From positions 1 through 64,000 of the forward strand of contig JAIRPK010000001.1 in assembly GCA_031257015.1 (NCBI GenBank): 64,000 nucleotides of DNA, in the 5' to 3' direction. A program made the translations under genes and the position numbers. Positions 17,801 through 29,636 of the stretch are shown here, piece by piece. This DNA comes from Tannerellaceae bacterium (GTDB lineage: Bacteria; Bacteroidota; Bacteroidia; Bacteroidales; Tannerellaceae). The notes beneath the pieces are model-generated. The model was not told the DNA's origin and made no database searches. It saw nothing but the letters and a program-made list of their open reading frames with translations. The number at the start of each line of letters is the position of its first letter. Within the stretch, counting starts at the first letter, position 1.

Positions 17801-20463
17801 CATTGGAGGTTGTCTATACGTTTTCTAAAAAACTGCCCTGCATCGTTTGTTGCATCAGCGGCGAGGAAGTAGCCGAGCTTCTGGCCGGGATTAGTATGGT
17901 CGCGATGTCGTTCCCATTGGTGCCCTGAAGGTACTGGTAGCTCTTTGACTAAAGCATACTTTCCATGTCCACTAACGTTTGGTTCATATTGGTATGATAG
18001 TTCGCTCTGGCGAGCTGGAGTTCCGGGGGAAACATCCGGATCTGTCGAATTATTGCCTCCAAAGTCATCTTTGAAAAGCAAGGTGCCCTGTGTCATACAT
18101 GGAGAGTTTATCGTTCCGCCGCAATTCAGGTTATTGCTGCCAGGCCCGATAAGGTCTACTTTTATGCGAGGGAAACGCCAGTTGTAAGCTTTGACGTATG
18201 GTTCTACATACCATGAACCAATATCATCGGCTACGGGAAAACCGGGGTCGGCGGGGTTTCCAGTAGTAGTAACATGATGTTGTTGCAGGGAGGCAGCGCT
18301 TACTTGTTCATTCTTCCAAACCACCAGACTGTCGAATGGATTTGTATTTTGCTTAACTCCGCCACCTGATGGTTGTGGAATCTCATTTCCTGGTGCCGTT
18401 TTGTACCAGGAATACTCTACTCCTGCTGTTGGCCCTAATTTCATAACAACTCTGGCTCCAGGGCAAGCATAATATTTCTGCAAAGTCAGACCTGTGATAA
18501 AAACCATAAAGTCATGCGTTTGCTGGCAATTGTTTGCATTGACAGCAAATACAGTATAACGGAGTATTGCAAAGTCAGAGCCATTGAGTTGGTATGTACG
18601 TGCAGGAACGGTGAACGAATTTGTTGAAGTAGCAAGGCTAACTGTCGATGTGGGTAAGCCTGATATATTGCTACCGCCGGGAGTTATATCCGTAACGGTA
18701 TAATAGGCGGATACTGCCGTATTAGTAATACCGGGAGTATTTACATACGTATAAGTACGGGGAGAGACAGTGACTGTGGTACCTCCCAAGCTAATGTTCG
18801 GATCTCCTGAAGGAGGATTAAGTTGAAATCGGGAGCAAGTAGAAAGCTTGGCAATACTGGCGAAACCTGCTCCTTGTCCATCATGACTTGAAGATACTGT
18901 CGAGCCGGTAGCAAAGAATCCGTCTTTTAGTCCGGCCATTTTTGGACTGGTGCCGTAGGGAAAGTCAGCGCCGGAATACACAGTTGGAAGCGTATTCCCT
19001 GAAGCGTCTTCTATTAATCCATACATTTTATATGTATCATTTTTATCGTCAAAATCTCCTCCCCCTAAGAGAGCGCCGCCACTACTATTATTCTGCCATA
19101 CGCCGCCGGATGTATAAAAGCCACCCTTCTTTGCAAGAACACGCTTGGCTCCAAAATAATATTTGTTAGTATTTGTAGCATTATAAGGAACCGGCAGTCT
19201 ATATGGTGCATAATACGCATACTCTGTAAAGCCTGTCTGATAGAGATTCGACAATAATAAGGGAGTAGTCAAACTGGGCGATTTAACTTTAAACATGGCA
19301 GTTCCATACTGAGGATACTCCAGGTATTCCTCCCTTAAGCGTGTCCCTATGAAATAATGACCGGCGCTATGACCGGGAGAGACCGAATAACCACCGGGCT
19401 CACTTTTCATTGCGTTATTGCGGCCCTTAATATCAGCTTGAACCGCAGCGGGAGTAGTAGAGGCAGCACGGAGGTTATCCAGCATAAGCTCTATGCTGTT
19501 CGTGTTAAAGCCGCTAAGTCCGGAGTTGTTGAATATACTTGTATTAATTATAAACATATAGTCGCGGGTAACGGCAATAAATTCCGTATCTGAAACTTTA
19601 AACAGTTCCTTTATGCTTCTGTACATGGCAGAAGTCGTATTAAATACATTCTTAAACGCTTCATATTTATCCTCATTATTATTTAAGTTTATATCAATAA
19701 AGTTGGTAGACGTATTGTAAGTATATCTTCTCAGTAAAGTCTCTCCTTTACGCATCGTGTTATTCCGATCCGCATCGTTGTCTACAACACCGGCTGTTGC
19801 ATCACCATTGACTGGCCAACTAATCGCATTCTTATCACAACCGGAGATAATGAACTGATTTCCTACCTGCCATCCATCGCTTGGATACCTTCCCCGAACA
19901 AGCTCCTCGCGCTGCATTTGTCCACTAGCGCTAAACTTGACAATCCAGATTCCATCAGACAATTCAGGCCCTCTGGTACATCTGTCAATTGTATTATTAG
20001 GAAATTGATACCAATTACCCTTTCTATCACCAGCAAATTCGCATTTCCACGGCTTTGCGGTGTTGTCTGTTATTTGTCCAAAGGCCAAATAACCTCCATC
20101 AGGAGTTTTGAATCCAAAGCGGAAATGAGCAGTAACTTCGGCAGGCGCCCTGTTATCTACAACTTGATTCCCACCTACATATTTAACTGGCTTCTGCTTA
20201 ATCTCGCGAATAACATTACCTGATTCGTCTATCTCAATAAGCAAAGCCTCCTTTTTATTTCCCGGAGCGTCTGAACTTATCCATGTTTGTCCGGCAGCGA
20301 TATAAGTTCCGTGCATTGTCGGTTTAATGCTACGTATAAGCCCTCGTCCGTATGTTTTTTTCCATACCGCATCCAAGTTTGTCATTGGGTGCTGGGCATA
20401 AGCAACTGCTTGCATTGCAAATAGCGCTAATATGGCTAAAGCCACTTTCATAAGTAATTTCAT
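14857..20463 (-). CDS. Giant secreted protein with T9SS type-A C-terminal sorting domain
   Basis: 1868 residues with a signal peptide (cleavage near AYAQ). The N-terminal half is a repetitive beta region (YIAAGQTW, GGYLAFGQ, GFFATGST) resembling large Bacteroidota adhesin-like proteins. Ig-like strands follow, then a galactose-binding-like domain (about residues 800-1020, starting LLFKDDFGG and ending LDDIEIRLCG). The last 80 residues form a T9SS sorting tail (VEIRNMLGQLVYK, YIVKVKIG, ending EKVMLK). It should cross the outer membrane through T9SS and be attached or released at the surface. No enzyme motif is seen. It is monocistronic, with a leader of almost 400 nt. Confidence 0.85.
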   Translation of the reverse strand: MKLLMKVALAILALFAMQAVAYAQHPMTNLDAVWKKTYGRGLIRSIKPTMHGTYIAAGQTWISSDAPGNKKEALLIEIDESGNVIREIKQKPVKYVGGNQVVDNRAPAEVTAHFRFGFKTPDGGYLAFGQITDNTAKPWKCEFAGDRKGNWYQFPNNTIDRCTRGPELSDGIWIVKFSASGQMQREELVRGRYPSDGWQVGNQFIISGCDKNAISWPVNGDATAGVVDNDADRNNTMRKGETLLRRYTYNTSTNFIDINLNNNEDKYEAFKNVFNTTSAMYRSIKELFKVSDTEFIAVTRDYMFIINTSIFNNSGLSGFNTNSIELMLDNLRAASTTPAAVQADIKGRNNAMKSEPGGYSVSPGHSAGHYFIGTRLREEYLEYPQYGTAMFKVKSPSLTTPLLLSNLYQTGFTEYAYYAPYRLPVPYNATNTNKYYFGAKRVLAKKGGFYTSGGVWQNNSSGGALLGGGDFDDKNDTYKMYGLIEDASGNTLPTVYSGADFPYGTSPKMAGLKDGFFATGSTVSSSHDGQGAGFASIAKLSTCSRFQLNPPSGDPNISLGGTTVTVSPRTYTYVNTPGITNTAVSAYYTVTDITPGGSNISGLPTSTVSLATSTNSFTVPARTYQLNGSDFAILRYTVFAVNANNCQQTHDFMVFITGLTLQKYYACPGARVVMKLGPTAGVEYSWYKTAPGNEIPQPSGGGVKQNTNPFDSLVVWKNEQVSAASLQQHHVTTTGNPADPGFPVADDIGSWYVEPYVKAYNWRFPRIKVDLIGPGSNNLNCGGTINSPCMTQGTLLFKDDFGGNNSTDPDVSPGTPARQSELSYQYEPNVSGHGKYALVKELPVPSGHQWERHRDHTNPGQKLGYFLAADATNDAGQFFRKRIDNLQCSGMELYFTAWIINLCKANASPVHDRPMLQFVIEDTNNNVLAKYYTGPIEPEANLNPSTNYGWKQYGFSIPVPSGHTSLVLKIINAGEGITAQGNDFGLDDIEIRLCGLPKVEIGDFGTRTDTTICKNSSFKLEGFFDNSVNSFAGPLNAQWYKQDANGDPRNNSMWNPVGNPISFNSPSSTAGKYSLPYPSPNGMVSDPGFYLLIVTTSTPNAQSNCCARKYVEIRNKDCASLNRDTATVQKYRAVEIDLLKNDVLPPGFSPGAFSLKDSVLKTGDLPKAGDLSVTGSGQNSKLIYINNGKPLSQQIDSFRYQIDFGNMPTSAWVYIYVLEDKNRAADCYGKTHKVELVHQSGVNFNWYQGAALAGNPTDNITLPAMTNSVTYQIEPLNTHRGNFPKGDFTVAMANSGTNNVAKMRWTGQIDSVWNNPLNWVEVHESNNVVSESPALYAPTRCVNVTIPSVVDNFPVLESDSAYCAAILMKDRAMLKNPHLLSYDSAAVEIKLKPAERDRFLMWSAPLTGVYSGDYFYRKSGLIQRGDVYMNFFQQSNPGPLPSGGAGAIASNMLTATFGSLNQSLELGRAFNLKVVSTTYSKDSLLCFPQWGQYPNSPITRQKGSKFITNGLVRNSSGTYNLPVVSGQGLTPSGVTMMQVVNPYMAYLDFDKFYAANSNVINSGFYTWSGDPKDGFTALALTDGNRYVAASGTAGFNRSTDKFIPPLQSFFVSCRSGYSNLVISPAFTTVKPADSYKLRSAVTKGGILNIKVTQGDRQAYAALLYSPGATAGVDREDMPLLVFNETNLAVYTFSASNTALAINSDGQFNMNPLKMGVLAASAGEVTLSFANQETFGHDVVLVDHQLNKRIDISITPTYTFVAAKAGEINNRFTLELHYTGRGVGIEGAHHKMKLQSVITVGSTDAGILIRANAAELIQSVEIRNMLGQLVYKDDRMNVTERLVSLPNRRLYIVKVKIGDEIFIEKVMLK

Positions 20464-20571
20464 GTTTCTGTTTTTTTTATTTTTTTATAGTTAGTCTGTA
20501 AAATAAAATTGCTTTAAGTATCGAGCGCCAACATGTTCCTGAAGAGAAAAAAATAGGTTCGGTTTCAAAAT

Positions 20572-20592
20572 CCTTCCGACGGTTACGGAAGG
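20572..20592. promoter_or_regulatory. Perfect hairpin in the leader of the giant T9SS gene
   Basis: CCTTCCG-n7-CGGAAGG is a perfect 7-bp inverted repeat about 110 bp upstream of the ATG, inside the predicted 5' leader. It could be an RNA hairpin or an operator. Confidence 0.5.
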
Positions 20593-20855
20593 GTTCAACA
20601 ATCTGTTCGTCTATTCTGTTGGATTACCATGAAGGTGTAGGATACATCTATTTATTAAATATTAATACTCTGCAAATTCATAAAACATATTTAAATGCTT
20701 TACGCGACAAAAAAGCCAGTGAATGTAAGCAAGTTTGTGCAAAGTAGAAGTCACAGTGGCAAATGCTATATGTAAAATATTTCTGTTCATTTTGTCGAGT
20801 AAGGTAGTAATACATGGATTCATTATTTTAAATATATTTTCATTTAATTGGCGGA

Positions 20856-20863
20856 CAAAAGTA
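20856..20863 (-). promoter_or_regulatory. Candidate -7 box for the giant T9SS gene
   Basis: Minus-strand TACTTTTG fits TAnnTTTG. It would give a leader of about 385 nt, unusually long for this window. Confidence 0.45.
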
Positions 20864-21522
20864 GTAAATAAAATTATATCAACAATAATAAATACCGTGA
20901 AAAGCTAAAAATTAATTTCAAACAACAAAGATAAGAGACCTGAAAAATAGCCGTCAATCCCTCCCAACAAGCCTGTCCACAAGCATTTAGAACAAACATA
21001 AGCCCAGCAAACAGAGATTAATTCAACCGCTATACAACCAATAAATACATTAAACAATTATTTCAAATAAATATGCAAATCCAACATCAAACACAGCCAA
21101 ATATCCCCAATATATCAAGCGCCACCGCCCATATATTCCCATTCATAATGATAAAGAATTAAGACAAATAAAAATGACAAAGCATATAAAATAAATAAAT
21201 AAGAAATCAATGACAATTTCGACATTTATGATTGCAAATTTCCACGTCCTCTTCCTCTAGAACCCAAAACAATCGCGTTTGATTTGTCTTCAATAATTGT
21301 GGAATATGTACACGATTAAGCAAAACCATAAACATATTAGCCATTAAGCCTTATCATAATTCCCGAACAACAAATCCAGCAATCTGCCCACAGCGGCATA
21401 TTTGTATTCCATCGTGCGGAATATGTTTAAGCAAAAACATCTCCTTAATCTCCAAATCTAGGCCATTCCGGCATCTACCCTTCGAGCCAGGCCACAAATT
21501 GACATAAGGAATCTAAAAAAAC
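20864..21522. other. AT-rich divergent intergenic region without a recognised feature
   Basis: Between the promoters of the giant T9SS gene and the aminopeptidase gene. I see no gene, tandem array or RNA signature here; the DNA is AT-rich with many short A runs. Confidence 0.5.
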
Positions 21523-21530
21523 TACCTTTG
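21523..21530 (+). promoter_or_regulatory. Candidate promoter of the aminopeptidase P gene
   Basis: TACCTTTG fits TAnnTTTG, 26-33 bases upstream of the ATG. A TTGAC at 21499 may be the -33 element. Confidence 0.55.
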
Positions 21531-21555
21531 CGGCATCTAAAAAATATTTATCACA

Positions 21556-23346
21556 ATGTCAACAATTTATAAAGAAAGAATCGCAAGCCTGCGAGACATA
21601 ATGTCCCGGCAGAACGTCGCGGCCTGCATCATTCCCAGCTCCGACGCTCACATGAGCGAATATACGCCCGACCGCTGGAAAACACGGCAATGGCTATCCG
21701 GCTTCACCGGCTCGGCAGGAACAATTGTCGTCACCCTGCGCAAAGCCGGATTATGGACAGACTCCCGGTATTTCCTCCAAGCCGGCGAACAACTGAAAGG
21801 AAGCGGAATCGACCTGTACAAGCTAGCCATAAGCGGCACTCCCCCCATCGAAGACTTCCTGACCACAGAACTGGAATCCGGCGAAACAGTCGCCATTGAC
21901 GGCAATGTTTTCAGCGCCGCAAACGCAGAATCCCTTACAGAAAAGCTAGCCGGAAAAGGAATAAAACTAAACACCGCCATTGACCTCCCCGGCATTATAT
22001 GGAACGACAGACCCCCCATACCCTCCAACGCCATATTCGAACTGCCCGTCAAACTCTGCGGCTTCACCGTCCGCGAGAAATTGTCCGCCATCAACAGCCT
22101 GCTGCGTAACGCCGGAGCCGACGGCCTGCTGCTCTGCGCCCTCGATGAAATCGCCTGGACGTTCAACATACGCGGGAACGACGTCGATTATAACCCCGTT
22201 GCAATCGCCTACGCCTACATATCCGAAAAGGAAAGCATCCTCTTCATCAACCCCGAAAAGCTAACAGCCGAAACCGCCGCCCACCTCGACCGCGAAGGCG
22301 TAATCACCGCCGTATACGACCGGACAGCCGCCTGGCTCTCCGCCCTGCCAAGCAACTCGACCCTCTTCATCGACAGGCAGAAAACCAACGTCGGCCTCTT
22401 CAACGCCATTCCCGCAACATGCAAAATCGTTGAAGGCCATACGCCCGCCAATCGCCTCAAATGCAGAAAAAACACAGTCGAAATAGAAGGCTTCCGGAAC
22501 GCCCTGCTTAAAGACGGCATCGCCCTCGTGCGCTTCTACATCTGGCTGGAAAAACAACTGTCCGCCGGAGAGCGGCTAACGGAAATCAGCATCGCCCGAA
22601 AACTCTCCGCCTTCCGCTCCGAACAACCGCTTTACATCTCCGACAGTTTCGCAACAATATGCGGCTACGGGGCGCACGGAGCCATCGTCCATTACAGCGC
22701 AACACCGGAAACCGACGCCGAGATAAAACCCGAAGGCATCCTCCTGATGGATTCCGGCGCACAATACCTGGACGGCACAACCGACATAACCCGCACCATC
22801 GCCCTCGGCACGCCCACCGAAAAGATGAAGTCCGACTTCACAAGAGTTCTTCAAGGCCATATACGCCTGGCTCTCGCCAGATTCCCCGAAGGCACGCGAG
22901 GCTCGCAGCTCGACATCCTCGCCCGAAAAGCCCTCTGGGACGCCGGCATCAACTACCTCCACGGCACCGGTCACGGCATCGGCCATTGCCTCAACGTCCA
23001 CGAAGGCCCTCAAAGCATCCGCATGGAGGAAAACCCCTTCCCCATCCAGGCAGGCATGGTCATGAGCAACGAACCCGGCCTCTACCGCACCGGCGAATAC
23101 GGCATCAGAACGGAAAACATGATACTCGCCAAGGCAGACGTCGAAACCGAATTTGGAAAATTCCTCACCTTCGAGACATTAACCCTCTGCCCCATCGACA
23201 CCACCCTCATCGACGCCTCAATGCTCTCCGCCGACGAACTGTCATGGCTAAACGACTACCATCGCAAGGTTTACAGCGCTCTCGCCCCCCATCTCGACAC
23301 AACAGAGCAGGAATGGCTAAAGAAAAAAACATCTTCAAGCCTGTAA
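21556..23346 (+). CDS. Xaa-Pro aminopeptidase (M24B), long three-domain form
   Basis: 596 residues, the long form with two creatinase-like N-domains (about 1-160 and 160-310) and a C-terminal pita-bread catalytic domain. The metal-binding residues are visible in MDSGAQYLDGTTDITRT (two Asp), GTGHGIGHCLNVHEGP (His), SNEPGLYRTGEYGIRTEN (two Glu). It removes N-terminal residues that precede proline, in the cytoplasm, as there is no signal peptide. The coding strand is markedly C-rich, like its neighbours. The protein likely stands alone as a transcription unit. Confidence 0.92.
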   Translation: MSTIYKERIASLRDIMSRQNVAACIIPSSDAHMSEYTPDRWKTRQWLSGFTGSAGTIVVTLRKAGLWTDSRYFLQAGEQLKGSGIDLYKLAISGTPPIEDFLTTELESGETVAIDGNVFSAANAESLTEKLAGKGIKLNTAIDLPGIIWNDRPPIPSNAIFELPVKLCGFTVREKLSAINSLLRNAGADGLLLCALDEIAWTFNIRGNDVDYNPVAIAYAYISEKESILFINPEKLTAETAAHLDREGVITAVYDRTAAWLSALPSNSTLFIDRQKTNVGLFNAIPATCKIVEGHTPANRLKCRKNTVEIEGFRNALLKDGIALVRFYIWLEKQLSAGERLTEISIARKLSAFRSEQPLYISDSFATICGYGAHGAIVHYSATPETDAEIKPEGILLMDSGAQYLDGTTDITRTIALGTPTEKMKSDFTRVLQGHIRLALARFPEGTRGSQLDILARKALWDAGINYLHGTGHGIGHCLNVHEGPQSIRMEENPFPIQAGMVMSNEPGLYRTGEYGIRTENMILAKADVETEFGKFLTFETLTLCPIDTTLIDASMLSADELSWLNDYHRKVYSALAPHLDTTEQEWLKKKTSSSL

Positions 23347-23355
23347 AAGCCAGAC

Positions 23356-23415
23356 TTTTCCGGACTTGCAACAAAGACAAAATCATAGTTCCCCCTATTT
23401 AATAAACATTTTAGC
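23356..23415 (+). repeat. Dispersed ~60-bp 3'-end repeat, copy 1
   Basis: Text from TTTTCCGGACTTGCAACA to AATAAACATTTT resembles the copy at 46571-46630 in order and spacing (CAACA-AGACAAAA core). It begins just after the stop of the aminopeptidase gene. Confidence 0.55.
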
Positions 23416-23481
23416 AACAGAACACAACGAAAAAAAAGCAAATCACATAACCCCCCATACATTATATAATAATATATACAA

Positions 23482-23994
23482 ATGGCACTAATAAAAACAG
23501 TAAGAGGCTTTACCCCCATCATCGGGCAAGACACCTACCTTGCCGAAACCGCCGTCATCATCGGCGACGTCATCATCGGCGAAGGCTGCAGCATCTGGTT
23601 CGGAGCCATACTCCGCGGCGACGTCAATTCCATCCGCATCGGCAACGGCGTCAACATCCAGGACGGCTCCGTCCTCCACACCCTGTACGAAAAATCCGTA
23701 GTCGAAATCGGCGACAACGTATCCATCGGGCATAATGTCGTCCTCCACGGCGCAAAAGTCTGCGACGGCGCCCTGGTCGGCATGGGCGCCGTTGTCCTCG
23801 ACAATGCCGTTGTCGGCGAAGGCGCCATAGTAGCCGCCGGTTCCGTCGTGCTCGGCAACACCATCATCGAACCCGGCAGCATCTACGCCGGCGTCCCCGC
23901 CAAGTTCGTCAAGACCGTCGACCCCACCCAGGCCATAGAGATAAACGAAAAGATAGCACGTAACTATCGCCTCTACTCCTCCTGGTATAAATAA
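23482..23994 (+). CDS. Gamma-carbonic anhydrase family hexapeptide protein
   Basis: 170 residues of left-handed beta helix built from hexapeptide repeats (VIIGDVIIGEGCSIWFGAIL, VNIQDGSVLH). The family zinc ligands are His residues in LHTLYE, IGHNVVLHG. The layout matches YrdA/PaaY/gamma-CA proteins, trimeric cytoplasmic enzymes with carbonic anhydrase or thioesterase-related activity. A strong terminator follows directly. Substrate cannot be read from sequence. Confidence 0.88.
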   Translation: MALIKTVRGFTPIIGQDTYLAETAVIIGDVIIGEGCSIWFGAILRGDVNSIRIGNGVNIQDGSVLHTLYEKSVVEIGDNVSIGHNVVLHGAKVCDGALVGMGAVVLDNAVVGEGAIVAAGSVVLGNTIIEPGSIYAGVPAKFVKTVDPTQAIEINEKIARNYRLYSSWYK

Positions 23995-24030
23995 AAAGAG
24001 GAGCGTTACATCGCTCCTCCTTTTTTTAAT
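23994..24030 (+). terminator. Rho-independent terminator after the gamma-CA gene
   Basis: GAGGAGCG-TTACAT-CGCTCCTC is a perfect 8-bp stem followed by a seven-base T run. An A run on the other side makes it possibly bidirectional for the convergent DUF2167 gene. Confidence 0.9.
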
Positions 24031-24125
24031 TCCCATTCGTATCAATCCGTGAAATTCGCTGATAGCCATTCTGCATTTACGAACTTCCAATAATTCAGCA
24101 ATTACTGGAAGTTCACTTAAACTAA

Positions 24126-25121
24126 TCACTGTTTCTTCTCCGAATCATCCGAAGACTTGTCCTCTTCCACCTCAACCTCCTCAAAATCCGAGTCCACCTC
24201 CGCATCCTCTGCAACAAGTTCCTCGCCCTCCTCATAAGGCTGTTCAACATTCTTTTTCTTCAAATTCCTGGCCGCAAAAAAACCAATAACAAGCAGGACG
24301 ACAATCGCAATAACTTTCCACGATTCACGAATAAAATTCTCAAAGCTCCACACATGCAAAACCTTCCCCGCGACAAGCCCGGCGATAGTCCACAAAGCAA
24401 CCTGGTCTCTCTCCGGATTAAAATCCGCATACCTGTTACCCTCCGTAAACTCCACCATATTTAGCACCGCCGGCAAATCGCGCCTCACGCCCCCCAGTTC
24501 GGAAATCGGAGCAATCGCATTAAGCATCAGCACCCCCTTTCTCCCCAGCAGCCTTATATTATAATTAAGAATCTTCTCATCCTCATCGTCGAACTTCAGT
24601 TCCTTAGCCCAGTGCAACGTCTTCCTGTCCGAATCATAATACGGCTTTACAGCCCATCCCAGCAGCTCCATCGACGAATACCCCCGTTTTTTTCGCTCCT
24701 CATTCCCCCCTGCAATATCCGCCTTCATATCCTCCAGCAGCACATCATAGTCAATCCTGTCCGCATCCCCGTCCTTAACATAGCCAATATCCTCAAACTC
24801 TATGTTAAAAACATAACCGTCGAAATCCGTCGCCTCCTGCCCCTCCGGCAGAATGAAGCCCAGCGTCATGCCCTCATAAGCCGGATTTCCCCAGTACTCC
24901 GTCAGCACCATCTCCGCCTGCACGGCATCCAGATACTTAAACCCCTTCGGCAGGACGATCCTCGCCATTCCATCTTTAAGAGTAATGACCCCATGCTGAT
25001 AAATAAAAGAATCAACCCGCCCCACAGTATCAGTAAGAGCATTGCCGGCCGCCCCGTCCTTCTGTGCAAAAGAGACCGAAACAAACAAAGTTGCCGCAAC
25101 CGTAAGTAAAAATCTATTCAT
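24126..25121 (-). CDS. DUF2167 membrane protein
   Basis: 331 residues with signal peptide (SVSFAQ), a DUF2167 domain (about residues 30-260, with LPKGFKYLDAVQAEMVLTEYWGN and SMELLGWAVKPYYD), one transmembrane helix near residues 268-286 (VIAIVVLLVIGFFAA) and a very acidic tail of about 45 residues. The family is found in diverse bacteria; its function is not known to me. It is transcribed away from gyrB, with the 21-bp array between them. Confidence 0.82.
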   Translation of the reverse strand: MNRFLLTVAATLFVSVSFAQKDGAAGNALTDTVGRVDSFIYQHGVITLKDGMARIVLPKGFKYLDAVQAEMVLTEYWGNPAYEGMTLGFILPEGQEATDFDGYVFNIEFEDIGYVKDGDADRIDYDVLLEDMKADIAGGNEERKKRGYSSMELLGWAVKPYYDSDRKTLHWAKELKFDDEDEKILNYNIRLLGRKGVLMLNAIAPISELGGVRRDLPAVLNMVEFTEGNRYADFNPERDQVALWTIAGLVAGKVLHVWSFENFIRESWKVIAIVVLLVIGFFAARNLKKKNVEQPYEEGEELVAEDAEVDSDFEEVEVEEDKSSDDSEKKQ

Positions 25122-25160
25122 GTCGTTTTATGTTATTTGGAAAATAAAATTTTATAGCCG

Positions 25161-25168
25161 CAAAAGTA
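25161..25168 (-). promoter_or_regulatory. Candidate -7 box for the DUF2167 gene
   Basis: Minus-strand TACTTTTG fits TAnnTTTG, 40-47 bases upstream of the ATG. Confidence 0.5.
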
Positions 25169-25191
25169 GTAAATCAGACAAAAAAGCCTAG

Positions 25192-27642
<2,451 letters not shown>

Positions 27643-27798
27643 TAAAAGAGAAAAAGAAAAAAGCGAAGCCGCGACAAGACGATGAGCTTGCTGAAATCCA
27701 CAGAAAGCTCTTGTTAAAATCAATAGCGCACATTTACTGTCCCCTGCAACGTTAATCAAAAAACACCCTCATGAGCAACTGGACAATCCGGAGCAATT

Positions 27799-29601
27799 AT
27801 GAATCCTTATACACAGCAATTCAGTAAAGCCAATTTACTGAAAACAGCAGACCACCACTCAACAAACGACGCTCCCCCCCTCATCGGCATATCCGCCAAT
27901 CACAGCGACGGACAATCCTGCATAAAAGACATATACGTCCAATCTGTGCTCATTGCCGGCGGTGCGCCAGTGCTCATCCCCGTCATAACCGACATTCAAG
28001 CCCTCAATGCAATTGTTGCCCGTCTGGACGGAATACTGTTTAGCGGCGGCGGCGACCTCAATCCCTTAATTTTTGGCGAAGAGCCTGTCCCAGAGCTTCA
28101 GGATGTTGACCCATTCCGCGACGAATACGACCTGAAGCTCCTGCACCTCGCCTTTGAGCGGCAAATCCCTATCCTGGGTATATGCCGCGGCCACCAGTTA
28201 ATCAATGCAGCTTTCGGCGGCACGCTTTACCAAGACATACATTCTCAGCACAATCAACCGTCATTAAAGCATAGCCAGAATATGGCACGGGAATTTCCCT
28301 CACATACAGTGACGCTCCCCGTCGAATCTCGCCTTCGCTCCATTATTCAAGGCGACAAGCTATGCGTAAACTCCATCCACCACCAGGCCGTTAAAGACCT
28401 CGCCCCCGGATTCATTGCAACAGCCATATCCCCCGACGGTATAAACGAAGCGCTGGAGCATCCCGAATATTCTATTCTCAGCGTCCAGTGGCATCCCGAA
28501 GGAATGGCGCCAAAAGGGAACCCTCAAATGCTCTCAATTTTCCGCCACCTCGTACAGGAAGCAACACTATTTGCCGAAGCAAAGAGAATCCACCGCGAAA
28601 TAGTAACCATCGACATGCACACTGACGTCCCTATGATATATTCAGGCGACTTCGACATATCGAAACGAATCGGCGGAACATTCAATCCTCCCTTCACCGA
28701 AAGCAAAGTCAACCTCCCCCTAATGGAGGCAGGAATGTTGGACGCTACATTCATGGCCGCTTATATTCCCCAAAAAGAACGTACCGAAGACGGATACGCC
28801 GCCTCATGGAAACGAACTCTCAAAAAACTTACTCAGCTTGCCCGTCAAGAACAAATCAATCCCGCCCAAGTAGGAATCGCCAAAACGGCAGAAGATCTGT
28901 TACGCCTTAAAAAAGAAGGACGTAAATCCATCTTTCTCTGCGTAGAAAACGGCTATGCAATAGGTAAAGACATTGAACGCATAGCAATCTTAAAGCAAGC
29001 CGGCGTTTCATACATCACTCTCTGCCACAACGGCGACAATGACATCTGCGACTCCTCCGCCGGCAATCAGGAATGGAACGGTCTAAGCCCCTTTGGAAGT
29101 GAAGTCGTACACGAAATGAATCGTCAGGGAATAATTATTGACGTATCTCACGCCTCCGAAGCAACTGTTTCAGCCGTTCTCAAAGAAAGTTGCGCCCCCA
29201 TCATCGCATCCCATTCCTCCGCACGCACCCTCTGCAATCACCGCCGCAACCTAAATGACGAACAGATAAAAGCCATCGCCGAAAAAGGCGGCCTTATATG
29301 CGTATGCCTCTACACCTCATTCATCAAAGAAAACAGCGGCGGAACAGGATCCCCCGAAGCCACCCTGAGCGAAGCCATCCGCCACATTAACCATATTGTT
29401 AACCTGGTCGGAATAGACCACGTCGGGATTGGCTCCGACTTCGACGGCGGCGGCGAATTAATTGGCTGCAAGTCATCAAACGAATTAATAAACATAACCG
29501 TTCGCCTACTAAAAGAAAGCTACTCTCAAGATGCTCTGCGCAAACTATGGGGAGGAAATCTCCTCCGCGTAATGCAAACCGTCCAGGCCCTGGCCAGATA
29601 A
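27799..29601 (+). CDS. Fused C26 gamma-glutamyl hydrolase and M19 dipeptidase, cytoplasmic copy
   Basis: 600 residues with two catalytic domains. Residues 25-250 are a class-I glutamine-amidotransferase-like peptidase C26 (PuuD family): nucleophile Cys129 in GICRGHQLIN, and His and Glu in VQWHPEG. Residues about 258-600 are a renal-dipeptidase (M19) barrel: HTD, ENGYAIGKD, DVSHASE, SHSSART and IGSDFDGGG supply the binuclear metal site. No signal peptide is present, unlike the paralogue at 30895. The first domain should open a gamma-glutamyl bond and the second a dipeptide, so a gamma-glutamyl tripeptide could be fully degraded (inference). Confidence 0.88.
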   Translation: MNPYTQQFSKANLLKTADHHSTNDAPPLIGISANHSDGQSCIKDIYVQSVLIAGGAPVLIPVITDIQALNAIVARLDGILFSGGGDLNPLIFGEEPVPELQDVDPFRDEYDLKLLHLAFERQIPILGICRGHQLINAAFGGTLYQDIHSQHNQPSLKHSQNMAREFPSHTVTLPVESRLRSIIQGDKLCVNSIHHQAVKDLAPGFIATAISPDGINEALEHPEYSILSVQWHPEGMAPKGNPQMLSIFRHLVQEATLFAEAKRIHREIVTIDMHTDVPMIYSGDFDISKRIGGTFNPPFTESKVNLPLMEAGMLDATFMAAYIPQKERTEDGYAASWKRTLKKLTQLARQEQINPAQVGIAKTAEDLLRLKKEGRKSIFLCVENGYAIGKDIERIAILKQAGVSYITLCHNGDNDICDSSAGNQEWNGLSPFGSEVVHEMNRQGIIIDVSHASEATVSAVLKESCAPIIASHSSARTLCNHRRNLNDEQIKAIAEKGGLICVCLYTSFIKENSGGTGSPEATLSEAIRHINHIVNLVGIDHVGIGSDFDGGGELIGCKSSNELINITVRLLKESYSQDALRKLWGGNLLRVMQTVQALAR

Positions 29602-29636
29602 TAGCTATTATTTCAGATCCCTAAACTAATAATGCA

